This document shows, piece after piece, positions 10,260 through 21,446 of a DNA stretch of 64,000 bases. The notes under the pieces are model-generated. The model saw nothing but the letters and a program-made list of their open reading frames with translations. It did not search any database and was not told where the DNA came from. Location: positions 12,797,206-12,861,205 of the forward strand of contig CM060105.1 in the NCBI GenBank assembly GCA_030522415.1, given 5' to 3'. The translations under genes were made by a program, and so were the position numbers. This DNA comes from Channallabes apus (lineage: Eukaryota > Chordata > Actinopteri > Siluriformes > Clariidae). The number at the start of each line of letters is the position of its first letter. Positions within the stretch are counted from its first letter, which is position 1.

Positions 10260-11277
10260 GTGTATGTGTGTGATCCAGGATATTGTTGGTAACAGGACTG
10301 CTCAAAGCATCTTTCTTGCTCTTGTGAATCCACATGTCATGGATAGCATTTAACACACAAAGTCCACTTATCCCTGCGGACACACACACACCAGCACCAA
10401 AAGCAAAAACGTGACCTGGGATATAATTTTTTATATAGTTTCCTTATCTTAGTCAAATCAAATAGGCTTTTATTGTCATTTCAACCATATACGTGTAACG
10501 CTCAGCTAAGCTTATGCAGGTTTTCCCCCTATAAAAAAGCCCTTTATGTGGTTGCGCTACAACGTACAGTTCAGTACATGATGAAACTAAACAAATTTCC
10601 TCCAGGACCAAGCTGCTACATAAAACATAAATTTACAACATAAATTATCAAAAACTAGCTAGCTAACTAACCAAGAAACCTAATTAACTGAGACAAAACA
10701 GATTAACATTATAAATTAAATAGATTAGTCCTAGTCCTAAAGTAACTGAACACAAAATATACTGTATATAATTTTATTATTGTTCCCTGTGAAAGTGAAG
10801 GGTGTTGTATGATAAAACAATATTATTGTCCCTACATATTTTTACACTTATTGAACCATCCAGTACACTAGTTATCATGGAAATTCTGCCACACCCTCTT
10901 CCTCATATAATGTGCGGTAATCTCATAGCTATTATGGCCTTTCTGGCTCTAAACCTGTTAGTCAGGGGTGACTCACACACAGGGGCAGGTGGGGCAGGTG
11001 AGGCAGAGCTCCACCATATTCTTTATATCAACCAGTCAAGAAATATTAACCATTATCATGTGATTATTAATTAATCCATCAAAATGACCTCGATTGAGTG
11101 ACCAACAGTTTTAAAAATGACAGAAAAAAGCTAATGTTCCCTTGATTTGTAATATTTGTCTAGTGGTTAAAATGGCAACTGCAGTAAGCTAGAGATTGAC
11201 TGGGACAGGACTCGTACTTTAAACATTTTCAATGGAGGAGAAGCAGACAGCAGATATTACAATATATTTTATATAGC
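8275..11277. other. Gene-free AT-rich stretch
   Basis: No convincing exon or transposon was found. The 9360-9620 segment is very AT-rich with repeated AGTAAA/TTTACT phrases. A (TG)n microsatellite lies at about 10222-10271. The small open frames here have no recognisable motif. Confidence 0.5.
10222..10271. repeat. (TG)n microsatellite
   Basis: About 50 bp of TG dinucleotides with a few interruptions (TGCGTG, TGTATG). Confidence 0.9.
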
Positions 11278-11540
11278 ACTCTCACTCACTCACTCACTCA
11301 CTCATAGTCTATACCACTTTATCCTGATAAGGTCGCAAGCCTATCCCAGGACACTTAGGACACGAGGTGGGATACACCCTGAACGGGGCACCAATCAAAT
11401 GCAGAGTACACACACACGCATGCTCTTTCACACACTATGGGCAATCTGGAAACACCAGTTAGCCTACTCTTCGGGGGAAACTGGAGAGTAGGCTAAATGG
11501 CAAGGCAACAGGGATAACCACTAAGCCATCATGCTCCCTA
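11278..11540 (-). repeat. Degenerate V-SINE (Mermaid-type), minus strand
   Basis: It starts with a (CTCA)n tail at 11278-11304, then TATACCACTTTATCCTG, GCCTATCCCAGGACAC and TACACCCTGAACGGGGC. It ends in GATAACCACTAAGCCATCATGC, the complement of the tRNA-like head. It is clearly older than the copies at 26.8 and 33.0 kb. Confidence 0.8.
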
Positions 11541-12439
11541 TCTCTATTTTATAACAAATAAACTAAACTAAATTCAAATTAAAAAAAGGCTGAATAAAAG
11601 AAACTGTATTTCTTTTCGCCTAATTTTGGGGGATGTTTTCAGGTTTTTTGTGAGTATGTGATGTTTGTTAAGTTAGAAACAAAGCTGAAATCTGGCAACC
11701 ATGTGAAATAAGATCCCAGATAGCAGAACAACATTGAATCATCGTTGAATCAACATTAAAGCATCAACCAACTTGTCATTGAATCAATGTTGAAATTTCA
11801 ATGTTAAACGTTGATTTTTCATCAGGTTTGCACCTTGAAATAATGTTATTTCAATGATGAAAAATAGATCAAGATGGGCATAAAATCAATGTTTGTTCAA
11901 CGTAAATTCAATCACTTATTTTACATTGAATCAACATTGAATCAACATTGAAGCAATTATAGTTTAGTCTTGCTTTATGAACAGCAAGATTCTATGACAG
12001 TAAATCATGTCCGTTTTGGTTTATTTCTTTAAATCAGAGACCATGTAGGGCTGAAAAACATTTTTTTTTAACAAAAAGTCAGTAACTCAACATCCTTCAG
12101 TTTACATGTAAACATATTTATTTATTTATGCTCCATACCCATTTAAACAGGAAGTAACATCACAATTACAATAAAACAACTATATAATAAAACACACTAC
12201 AACTTACATACAAATTATTATAAACTGGATGACAAAATGAGTTTTTAGAAGAGAACTATTAGAAGAGATTGTTAATTCTGAATTCATAAAACAGAATCTA
12301 ACTGCCAAGAGAAGAGACTGGAAAACCATAATATAAAAATGGCAGCCTGCCTCAGCAAAATTCAGTCAAATGCAAATAGAAACAACCAAGTCAGAAACAC
12401 AACAGATGACTGAAACATTATTCGTAAGTTGAAATGTAT

Positions 12440-12796
12440 TTACGCAGCAAAACAGATAAGATAACAAGCAAAACAAGGCATAAGATAATAAGAGATAATA
12501 AGAGAGTCTGAACTTATGGTTTTCCACCACGAGCAATTCCCCCCAGCCGTTCTGGGACATAACGAAGCCATTTCTGAACTGTTGAAGCAAAGAAACTCTG
12601 TAAAAAACATTGATACAGTCTTTTTAACATTAAGGCACAAGCATGAATCATTCAGCCATTTTTGTAAGTCATCTAAGGCTAATGAAAGCTGATGGGCTGC
12701 ATCATCAGCACTTTTAGCTTGTGTAAAAATTACCGTATCATCTGCATACATGATCATGTCCACATGTCCAAATTCTGTGCCTCTCCTTGGTTTCAT
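12440..12796 (-). pseudogene. LINE reverse-transcriptase fragment inside the left composite
   Basis: Short frame holding the RT palm: DMIMYADDTVIFTQ, then SLALDDLQKWLNDSCLCLNVKKT, where fish LINE RTs have their conserved DLQKWL/NxxKT region. The remainder after VSMFFTEFL is unrelated to RT. Upstream fingers and downstream thumb are absent, so it is a passenger, not an enzyme. The same fragment lies at 37670-38026 in the right copy. It is a different lineage from the LINE at the window start. Confidence 0.8.
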
Positions 12797-12944
12797 ACGG
12801 ATTACATAAACTGAGAATATTTGTTTTCAATGTGACTTGCATCATTTAAAAGTAGACACTTTAAGCTTTATATAGATATATTTCTCATTTCAGTTAATTT
12901 TAGTGACGTGTTTCAAAAAGATTTTCACGGAGACTGAGGTTTCA

Positions 12945-13640
12945 TATATGTGCATATATCCTCATATACTGTATGTGGCCAATTAGGATTAGTTTTTTGC
13001 ATTTTTTTTTGTTAGTTCTTAGTTATTGCCTTGATAATAGAAAATATGAGCTAGGCATCATGTATGACAGTTGCCAAAGTGAGATATGAGCTAAAATGAC
13101 CAGATCCTGCCATAGGAGACATATCTTGTATGTACATATAGGGCTTATATGTGGATATAAAGAAGCAATACAGGAGACCTATATGGCCTGTATATGCACA
13201 TATATGCACCTCAATGTTGCATATATACGCATATATGCAGCATATATATTATCATATATATGCATATATACTGCATATAGGTTTCATATATGCGCATATA
13301 TCCTCATATTTACATTTACATTTAGGCATTTGGCAGACGCTCTTATCCAGAGCGACTTACATTTTTATCTCATTATACATCTGAGCAGTTGAGGGTTAAG
13401 GGCCTTGCTCAAGGGCCCAACAGTGGCAACTTGGTGGTTGTGGGGTTTGAACCTGGGATCTTCCGAACTGTAGTCCAAGGCCTTAACCACTGAGCTACCC
13501 CTGGCCCCATATAGGTGCGGTTATATGCGCATATATACTGCATATAGGTTTCATATATGCACATATGTCATCATATAGGTGCGGATATATGCGCATATAT
13601 ACTGCATATAGGTTTCATATATGCGCATATATCCTCATAT
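12945..13640. repeat. Palindromic ATATGCGCATAT minisatellite, split by a SINE
   Basis: Tandem units built from TTTCATATATGCGCATATA, TACTGCATATAGG and CCTCATATA, with many perfect palindromes such as ATATGCGCATAT. A SINE interrupts it at 13309-13508. The apparent open frames rich in His, Ile, Tyr and Cys through this block are reading artefacts of the repeat. Right copy: 36818-37520. Confidence 0.85.
13309..13508 (-). repeat. tRNA-derived SINE with L2-type tail, minus strand
   Basis: Complement of the head TAGCTCAGTGGTTAAGG with B box GGTTCAAACCCC and the CTCTGGATAAGAGCG tail. It sits in the palindromic minisatellite of the left composite. The right composite has it at the same point (36947-37147), so it entered before the composite was duplicated. 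Confidence 0.88.
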
Positions 13641-13937
13641 AAGTTCTTTCCATGTGGGGCACGCACACTGCTCTGGGTCAGACACAGACAACGGGAAACA
13701 GGAACTAAGCTCTCAAACAAATGCTTCCCAACAGAATACCGTAGGTCGCATCGCCAAAATTCTTTCACCGTGAGTGGCAGGAACTTCCAGACTACAACAT
13801 ATTGAATTCTCATGCCTGTAGAGTGTATTATAATGATGTGGCGACAGTGTAAAAACACCTTCCGATGTTAAATGCGAGGCGAAAATTGAGTACTTTTGAA
13901 CGGCAAACAGGAATTAAGCTCTCAAGTGAGTAAACTA

Positions 13938-15910
13938 CACCCTAAAAAATGCTGGGTTAAAAACAACCCAATCTGGGTTGTTTTTAACCCAGCTGCTAGG
14001 TAAATATAGGACTAACTAAATGCTGGGTTAATGTAACCCAGCAAGATGGGTTATTTGTTTAACCCAACAAGATAGGTTAAATATTCAATCCAAATGCTAG
14101 GTCATATTTAACTATAATGCTGGGTTAATTCCACCACATAAATTGGTCTATTTGTGAGGTAGAATTGGGTTAATTCTACCTCACAAATAGGTTATTATTA
14201 TTTTCATGTTTTACAGTGAATCTGTAAAAAAAAAAAAAAAAAAAAAACACGCATGTCTATTAAACAGTTAAATTACTTTGATATACTGGTCTATTACAAA
14301 AAACATACATGTATGCAATAAACATCATCCTATTAAATGTTCTTAGAAAAAACATTTATTTTTCAAAAGCACAAGAACAGATAATCAACAGTGACATCAT
14401 TACTATACTATTACTGATAAGAGCAGAATGGAGTAATTGAACAAATAGGCTGAAGCAACTTCTACAGAGCAGGATCAAAACTATCCAGCCCTGGTCTCAT
14501 TTTAACATACAAACACTGTCTGTCTATGACTTTTCAGGTAGGTCTCGCTATTTCATAGCAACATTACAACATTACTGAGAGCAGTGCTGGTCATTATCTC
14601 CCAACGTCAGGATGTAGGGGTACGGCCTTGACACTTCAGCCTGCTGGAGGTATTCCACCATGTTGGTTCCAACCTTAGAAAGAAAGAAATGAAAAAGTTA
14701 AAATTTTGTTGAATAGCAAAGATTAAACTGAATAAGACTCTCAATTTCGTGTGAAATACGATTGATACTAAAAAATTACAAAGCTGCCCATTAAGATAGT
14801 GTATAGGTAACCAGAAACAAAAACATGGAGACCGCTACTACCAAACATAAAACAGCAAAATAAGCATGGCTTTTAGGATACAACTCTTTATGTCAGACTA
14901 GTTGATATTGTAGTCTGCATTGATTTTAAGCTAATTACCGAAAAAAATTTATAGCTGGTGTCATACTGGTACATTACAATCACCAAAATATTAATACTTC
15001 ATCTAGTAGTTACCTGTACAGCTGTGGTACTTTTTCCTGTAGTTGGCGCGCTGACTGATAGTTAATTTAACTTTGGTTAAAGAGAGGTACCTGGTTAGCT
15101 TACATGCTATTACTGGTGATACATTTGCATACTTGCCAAAGGGGGAAAGGTGTAAAATATTGTTATAACTCGGGAGAAACGCAGGAGAAATTTGACCGCA
15201 GAGTAAATTACTAGCTAGTGAAAAACGGGAGGGTTAGCATGTCTGTATATTTGTGAGAGGGTCAGTGTTTTGTAACACCAGCATTTTATTGTCTCAAGCA
15301 GTGAGTTTAATAAAGTTCTAAAGTGGTTGCTAACGCTAGCAAACTAACTAAATGCCTGGTCATGGTAGCCCTACAGTTAACAGTTTAGCGTTCATTCATC
15401 ACTTCACCATCTTCGTAACCCTGCAAACATTCTACAGAGAAAGCTAAAAAGCTCAGACATCTTAGCCGTTTCTTTCATACACAGGTGGGGTTTATGGCTA
15501 GCAGCTATTCTCAGCTAAATTATCATCCAGTACCTCAGACCAGCCGGAAAGTTTGTGTGTAACCTTAACACGGTAACAGTAATAAATGTTACATATAGTA
15601 ATAATTTTTCAGTCATATGTGAATTAGGTGAGTGAACATGTGTATACAGACCTTGTATTTAACGCCATTTCCCCTTAAATGTCCGAGGAGGATGAACCGT
15701 CATCAGCGGTGTGGGAGCTCAAGAGACACGAAGCTGAGTGACAGCCGCTGAATCCACCGGTGAACGTTGGGGGAGGGGCCAATCAAACTTCAACCCAGCA
15801 GCTGGGTTACACAAAAACTACCCAACTCTCTGTAAATAACCCAGAAAAATGACCCAACAGCGGCAACCCAGCGTTTGGGTAGAAAAAACAACCCAGCATT
15901 TTTTAGAGTG
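13938..15910 (-). mobile_element. Nested TIR element carrying a two-exon mini-gene (left copy)
   Basis: Ends CACCCTAAAAAATGCTGGG and CCCAGCATTTTTTAGAGTG form an inverted repeat with TA on both sides. Many TGGGTT/AACCCA phrases occur just inside (13957-14190 and 15780-15900). CAC...GTG ends could mean a CACTA-like group, but the short duplication does not prove it. The interior carries a promoter-like exon and a terminal coding-like exon, described at the right copy. Confidence 0.6.
14572..14673 (-). pseudogene. Terminal exon-like segment of captured mini-gene (left copy)
   Basis: Minus-strand copy of the segment at 35783-35884. A pyrimidine-rich acceptor ends at 14674, then an open frame ends in TAA at 14572-14574. 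See the right copy for the protein motifs. Confidence 0.5.
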
Positions 15911-15964
15911 TAGGCAGCAAGGTAAATACACAAAACTTACCGTCAAATTATTTTTTTTCCTTAA

Positions 15965-15968
<4 letters not shown>

Positions 15969-16040
<72 letters not shown>

Positions 16041-16060
16041 TTATTTTATTTATTTATTTA
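15969..16060. repeat. (TA)n and poly-T tract
   Basis: About 52 bp of TA followed by T18 and TTTA repeats. The right copy has a shorter (TA)n at 34447-34489, one of the few differences between the two composites. Confidence 0.9.
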
Positions 16061-16372
16061 TTTTATTTTTTTAAGCACCATGGCAAATCTCTCGTAGTCA
16101 ATTTTTTAACCTGTTTTAAACACATACACACATGCATACACATTTTTATAGAAATGCACTTAGTTAATTTAATTTGCCTTACATTGTTGAATGAGGATGG
16201 GTTCCACAACCAAAAATCAACATTGATTCAATGTTTGTCTTTTCAACACAGAAAAGCATTGAATTATCAACATTGATTCAACATTATTTAGCATTGAAAA
16301 ATCAACCTCAACCAAAATGATGATTCTGATGAAATTTCAACATTGAATCAATGTCACCTTGCTATCTGGGAT

Positions 16373-16834
16373 GCATATGGAGGAACTACAAATCCCATCA
16401 CCCCTGGTATTAGGTTGTATTGAAATATGATTTGGCGGACTACAAATCCCATTTAATGTTATAAAAGCGAGTGATGGGATTTGTTCTTTCACTTATCTGG
16501 GAATTAATTACCTTTACTTGGCTATTTTAAATAAATCTAATTTGTGCATTAAATATAATTATGTAACTTACTTGATTTCTTTGATTGTTTCTTTGATTAT
16601 GTGTAAAGAAAATACAATTTATATATTCGTGTTTAATTACAAAAAAAAACATTTTAATGGTTAGTGATTGTTGCAGACATTCACATTATTTTTTGGGGAA
16701 GAGCTTGGCTTGTACAGGCTACTCATCAGCAGTCGGCGCCCCGCTGTAACCAGAAGATCAAAGGAGCAGTTATCGGCTGACACGTAGCCTTCTGAGTTTG
16801 GAGACCCACAGAACCCCCACTTTATTATAATGCC
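16373..16834. other. Gene-free stretch
   Basis: No exon found. ACTACAAATCCCAT occurs twice (16385-16398 and 16439-16452), a small local duplication. The segment 16660-16830 has moderate GC but no supported frame. Confidence 0.45.
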
Positions 16835-16956
16835 TCTTCTCACCTTTCATTCATGATTTCACTGATGGGGGAATTCGTACAATTTGGGTTTTTTAAAAAC
16901 AATTAACAAGGCCGAGTAGACGTCTCTGCCTGAAATGTTTTTCGCCAGCAAAACAC

Positions 16957-17035
<79 letters not shown>

Positions 17036-17177
17036 CAATCACATTCCAGCTCTTATTCCCAGCCGTGGTCAAATAATGGATGAAATAATTATTCAATGCT
17101 GGACACAAACAGCAAAAAATATGAAAAGCCCTAAGCACTTTATTGCTTTTCATCATGTTTTTTGCTGTTTGTGTCCA

Positions 17178-17242
<65 letters not shown>

Positions 17243-17560
17243 TTAATTCATGTCTATGATCTAAAAAAATATAAAAACATGATCTTTTTGAGTTTCATAA
17301 GACAACCTTTCAGTTTTGTAAATATTCTAGTTATAGTGTGTTAAGTCTTTCTTAAACGGTTTTGAGAATTAGACCATCCAGCTAAGATCAATATTATTAA
17401 TATTAAGCATTTTATTTCTATTTATTCTATGCTTTGCTGGAGAAATACATTTTAGGCAGAGACGTCTCGGTCTTGTTAAATAGTTTTAAACCCCTGAATT
17501 GTGCCAATTCCCCCATCCGAAACCGGTTTGATAACTTCTCACCTATTAAAGGTGAGAAGA
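16835..17560. repeat. Foldback element with about 120-bp arms around microsatellites
   Basis: The left arm (about 16835-16955: CTTCTCACCTTT, TGATGGGGGAATT, AGACGTCTCTGCCTGAAATG) is the reverse complement, with mismatches, of the right arm (about 17436-17560: CATTTTAGGCAGAGACGTCT, AATTCCCCCATC, AGGTGAGAAG). Between them are (CT)n at 16959-16985, (TA)n at 16984-17031, a short hairpin at 17099-17178 and (TA)n at 17180-17240. Non-coding. It probably belongs to a TIR/MITE family. Confidence 0.7.
17099..17178. repeat. 21-nt hairpin between two (TA)n tracts
   Basis: CTGGACACAAACAGC at 17099 pairs with GCTGTTTGTGTCCAG ending at 17178. The arms are 17099-17119 and 17158-17178, and the pairing extends imperfectly inward. 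It is flanked by TA repeats, consistent with a TA-targeting MITE. Confidence 0.75.
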
Positions 17561-17599
17561 GGGACTGAGCTGTAACTGAGCGCGCTTTCACGTTTTACT

Positions 17600-18030
17600 G
17601 TAAAGACACACACACACATACAGGCACGTGCAGAGGGGGGAGGGCGGCGGGTGCTTGAGCACCCGCCCCTTGCCTCCAGGATGCCTCAAGTATGGGCGTA
17701 AATTTCATCTAACAGTAGGGGGGGACAATAAATATAAAATTTCTCATGAGCAATTTTTGAAGGGGACACATATAATACAGTCAAATTGTACTTATAAAGA
17801 TACAGTATGTCCCCACAGTGAAAAACTTTGCTTCTGTCATTATTATTGTAGCACGGAGACTGCACCATTATGGTTATTTTCAAAGTTTTTCTCAGGTTCA
17901 ATGACAAAGCAGATTTTTCTTCAAACCTATTTATTGCATTGTTTATGTTGTTTACAGTCAAGCCATCAACATACAATAAAATGTAAACATGAGATCTAAA
18001 CTAAAAACTGTGCTGCCTGTGCTGGTGCTG
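17600..18030. repeat. Two unclassified repeat fragments
   Basis: 17622-17680 (CAGGCACGTGCAGAGGGGGG, then a GGGTGCTTGAGCACCC hairpin) resembles a hAT-type end. 17700-17780 (TAGGGGGGGACAATAAA, AGGGGACACATATAA) resembles another common fish repeat. No complete element and no coding region. Confidence 0.4.
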
Positions 18031-18932
18031 GCAATATCATCTCTTTGTTCTGCTGTCTCCAGCTCCCTCCCTGGTCCTGAATCTGCCCCTTCCTCTACTC
18101 TCACTGTCTCAGAACAGACTGACTCCTGAAGCAGAAAAAATGCAGGAAAAGATGTTTTCCATACTCATAATAACTTGTTTACATTACACTTGCTAAATTG
18201 AAAGATCATACTGTAAATTGGTGAGCCTATTACTTTCTACTAAACAGCCACAACTCAAAAAACATTAAAGAAATTGTTCACCCCCCAAAAATTTAAAAAA
18301 ATCTGTCATTATCCCTTCAATAAAAGCACCACACTTACCCAACACTGTACATCTGATTGACCCTGGTCTACCTGTCCCTCAATAATTTCTGTCTCCTTTG
18401 CCTGTGATTGATATTGTGACATTAGTATTTTCATAAGCACCCATTCTTAAAGCCAAATTTCCTTAATATGTCAACTTGTACTTACTTGGCGTTTAAGTCA
18501 CTGAAAAAGTATCTTATGTCCATTTATCTAGGACACTGCAAGGCAAGTTTATTTATACTGTAGCACATTTCATACACAATGGTCATTCAAATTGCTTTAC
18601 ATAAAGAAAGTAAAACTATCAAAAAATAATCACAACAATAAAAACAAGGAATAAAAAAAGGTTCAAAATTGTATTTAAAATTAATTAAGACACTTAGAAC
18701 AGAATGGATATTGATTATACAAAAATATACAATTCGGACTAGGCACAGTGCTCATTTAGTAAATGTACAGCTAAACAATATGCTAATTGTGGCCGTTAAT
18801 GTTAAGTTAACATTATGCCAAGTCATCACAAATAAAACACTGCATGGGAAATGGTGTTTGTCGTGTTAGTTGCAGTGCACTTTTTTCAGCGGATTTTTCC
18901 TCTACCGCGGATCAGTTTATCAACTTGTAATA
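18031..18932. other. Gene-free stretch ending in a duplicated host segment
   Basis: No supported exon. 18880-18932 (TTTTTTCAGCGGATTTTTCC, then GATCAGTTTATCAACTTGTAATA) is the left half of a segment repeated without the Tc1 insertion at 21219-21305. Confidence 0.5.
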
Positions 18933-18934
18933 TA

Positions 18935-20572
18935 CAGTATCTCACAAAAGTGAGTACACCCCTCACATTTTTGTAAATATTTTATTATATCTTTTCAAGG
19001 GACAACGGTAAAGATATGACACTCTGATAGAATGTAAAGTAATCAGTGTACAGCTTGTATAATGGTGTAAAGTTGATGTCCCCTCAAAATAACTCAACAC
19101 ACAGCCATTAATGTCTGAACTGCTGGCAACAAAAGTGAGTACACCCCTAAATGAAAATGCCCAAATTGTGCCCAATTAGCCCTTTTACCTTCCCGTTGTC
19201 ATGTCACTCGTTAGTGTTACAAGGTCTCAGGTGTCCTTGGGGATCAGGTGTGTTAAATTTGGTGTTATCACTCTCACACTCTCATACTGGTCACTAGACG
19301 TTTAACACGGCACCTCATGGCAAAGAATTCTCTGAGGATGTGAAAGAAAGAATTATTGCTCTACACAAAGATGGCCTAGGCTATGAGAAGATTGCTACCA
19401 CCCTGAAACTGACCTGCAACACGGTGGCTAAGACCACACAGCGGTTTAAAAGGACAGGTTCCACTCAGAACAGGCCCTGCCATGGTAGACCAAAGAAGAA
19501 GAAGAGTGCACATGCTCAGCATCATGTCCAGATGTTGGCTTTTGAAAATAGACGTGTGAGTGCTGCCAGCATTGCTGCAGAGGTTGAAGGGATGGGGAGC
19601 CAGCCTGTCAGTGCTCAAACCATATGCCGCACACTGCATCAAATTGGTCTGTATGGCTGTCGTCCCAGAAGAAAGCCTCTTCTAAAGATGGTGCACAAGA
19701 AAGCCCGCAAACAGTTTGCTGAAGACAAGCAGACTAAGGACATGGCATACTTGAACCACATCCTGTGGTCTGATGAGACCAAGATAAACTTATTTGGTTC
19801 AGATGGTGTCAAGCGTGTGTGGCGGCGACCAGGTGAAGAGTACAAAGACAGATGTGTCTTGCCTACAGTCAAGCAAGGTGGTGGGAGTGTCATGGTTTGG
19901 GGCTGCATGAGTGCTGCCGGCACTGTGGAACTACAGTTCATTGAGGGAACCATGAATGCCAACATGTACTGTGCCATACTGAAGAAGAACATGATCCCCT
20001 GCCTTCGGAAACTGGGCCATAGAGCAGTATTCCAACATGATAATGACCCCAAACATACTTCCAAGACAACCACTGTCTTGCAGAAGAACCTGAGGGTAAA
20101 GGTGCTGGACTGGCCAAGCATGTCTCCAGACCTAAACCCTATTGAGCATCTGTGGGGCATCCTCAAACGGAAGGTGGAGAAGCACAAGGTGCCTAACACC
20201 CACCAACTTCGTGACGTGATCAAGGAGAAGTGGAAGAGGATTCCCATGACAACCTGTGAAGCTCTAGTGAACTCCATGCCCAAGAGAGATGAGACAGTGC
20301 TGGAAAATAATGGTGGCCACACAAAATACTGACACTGGGCACAGTTTGAACATTTTCATTTAGGGGTGTACTCACTTTTGTTGCCAGCAGTTCAGACTTT
20401 AATGGCTGTGTGTTGAGTTATTTTGAGGGAACATCAACTTTACACCATTATACAAGCTGTACACTGATTGCTTTACATTCTATCAGAGTTTCATATCTTT
20501 AGCGTTGTCCCTTGAAAAGAAATTAAATATTTACAAAAATGTGAGGGGTGTACTCACTTTTGTGAGATACTG
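18935..20572 (+). mobile_element. Full-length Tc1-like transposon (1638 bp) with TA target duplication
   Basis: Ends CAGTATCTCACAAAAGTGAG and its complement CTCACTTTTGTGAGATACTG are flanked by TA (18933-18934 and 20573-20574). The terminal repeats are long (about 220 bp), with the motif GTGAGTACACCCCT repeated at the outer and inner ends, the IR/DR layout of Sleeping Beauty-like Tc1 elements. The encoded transposase frame is uninterrupted except at its start codon. The empty site is preserved in a paralogous segment at 21219-21305, which proves the boundaries. Confidence 0.95.
19340..20332 (+). CDS. Tc1-like DD34E transposase, full catalytic frame, start codon lost
   Basis: 331-codon open frame. 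Residues about 1-55 form the first paired-type helix-turn-helix (IALHKDGLGYEKIATTLKL). An AT-hook-like basic stretch GRPKKKK and a second HTH (VSAASIAAEVEG, PVSAQTICRTLHQIGL) follow. Catalytic residues are intact: Asp in ILWSDETK, Asp in FQHDNDPKHTSK, Glu 34 residues later in SPDLNPIEHLWG. A glycine-rich KQGGGSVMVWGCM box is present. The first in-frame codon usable as a start here is GTG; the natural ATG at 19317 is one base out of frame. The frame is open upstream without any ATG, so a single-base deletion just after the original start is likely. The protein cutting and pasting machinery is otherwise complete. Confidence 0.9.
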   Translation: MKERIIALHKDGLGYEKIATTLKLTCNTVAKTTQRFKRTGSTQNRPCHGRPKKKKSAHAQHHVQMLAFENRRVSAASIAAEVEGMGSQPVSAQTICRTLHQIGLYGCRPRRKPLLKMVHKKARKQFAEDKQTKDMAYLNHILWSDETKINLFGSDGVKRVWRRPGEEYKDRCVLPTVKQGGGSVMVWGCMSAAGTVELQFIEGTMNANMYCAILKKNMIPCLRKLGHRAVFQHDNDPKHTSKTTTVLQKNLRVKVLDWPSMSPDLNPIEHLWGILKRKVEKHKVPNTHQLRDVIKEKWKRIPMTTCEALVNSMPKRDETVLENNGGHTKY

Positions 20573-21361
20573 TATACATTTTAGGAATATAATAACATTT
20601 GCAGACATCATTATATGTTAAATGGAACTTGTAAGCCTTTGAATGGTGTTAAAAATACTTGCAAAACAAGTATTGCACCCATACATTGGAGGGAACTTCT
20701 GAGGTGGTCAGTGATTGATGGCACGGTCGGTCGGAGGGGGTTGTGATCACACCTATAGATCTTTTGTTCTAGGCTATCGGTCAAATATCTCTCCACTTGG
20801 AAGCAAAAACATGCAAGGGATTTCAGCATCTCGACGCACATACTAAGCTGTTTATAAAGTAGACACTGTTTGTTTTATCATTTTGTAATCTTTCTCGTGT
20901 TTACTGTGTACTGTATGTATATTCATTTTTTAATTAATTACTGTAAATAAACTACACATTCCGTTACCAGAAATGACTTTTATGTTTTTTGTGTGTGCTA
21001 AACTAAACTTCAGGGTCAAAGTAATATCGATTTTATTTGAAAAGTATTATATATTTACAATGCTGATAAGTTCAAGCTTAGATTCATATATAAACTGCTT
21101 CAAAGTCTTTCCACCCCGTGACCGCTGAAATCCGACACACGGAGGGCTCAAGGGAGGTGTGTCTGTGTGTGTGTGTGCGCGTGTGTATGTGTGTGTGTGC
21201 GCGTGCGCTGTAGCCTGTCCTTTTTTCAGCTGAATTTTCCGCTACCGCAGATCAGTTTATCAACTTGTAATATATACATTTTAGTAATATATTAACATGT
21301 GCAGACATTTAAGGGTGTGCTGCCCTCTCTTGCCCCTACGTAGAGCCTACACACACACACA

Positions 21362-21362
21362 C

Positions 21363-21436
<74 letters not shown>

Positions 21437-21446
21437 GTCTATCTAT
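21362..21446. repeat. (CTAT)n microsatellite
   Basis: About 85 bp of CTAT with one CTGT interruption. Confidence 0.92.

Larger units (their letters stand above)
11715..16370 (-). mobile_element. 4.66 kb composite DNA element, left copy of an inverted pair
   Basis: Bounded by CCCAGATAGCA at the left and its complement TGCTATCTGGG at the right (an 11-bp inverted repeat at each end in the family), with flanking AT on both sides. The subterminal zones (11730-11960 and 16195-16360) are dense in CATTGAATCAATGTTGA-type near-palindromes. Inside are a LINE RT fragment, a 150-bp module shared with 29873-30050, a palindromic ATATGCGCATAT minisatellite split by a SINE, and a nested TIR element carrying a two-exon mini-gene. 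There is no transposase. It matches 34128-38751 almost base for base in reverse orientation. The superfamily is not recognised: 2-bp duplications and these ends fit no class I can name securely. Confidence 0.82.

Noticed and set aside
13096..13805. Open frames rich in His-Ile-Tyr-Cys (and mirror frames near 36.6-37.4 kb) as novel proteins
   Set aside because: They are translations of the ATATGCGCATAT minisatellite and a SINE; no start context, splice signals or conservation beyond the repeat.
19639..20322. 227-codon minus-strand open frame
   Set aside because: Shadow of the Tc1 transposase.
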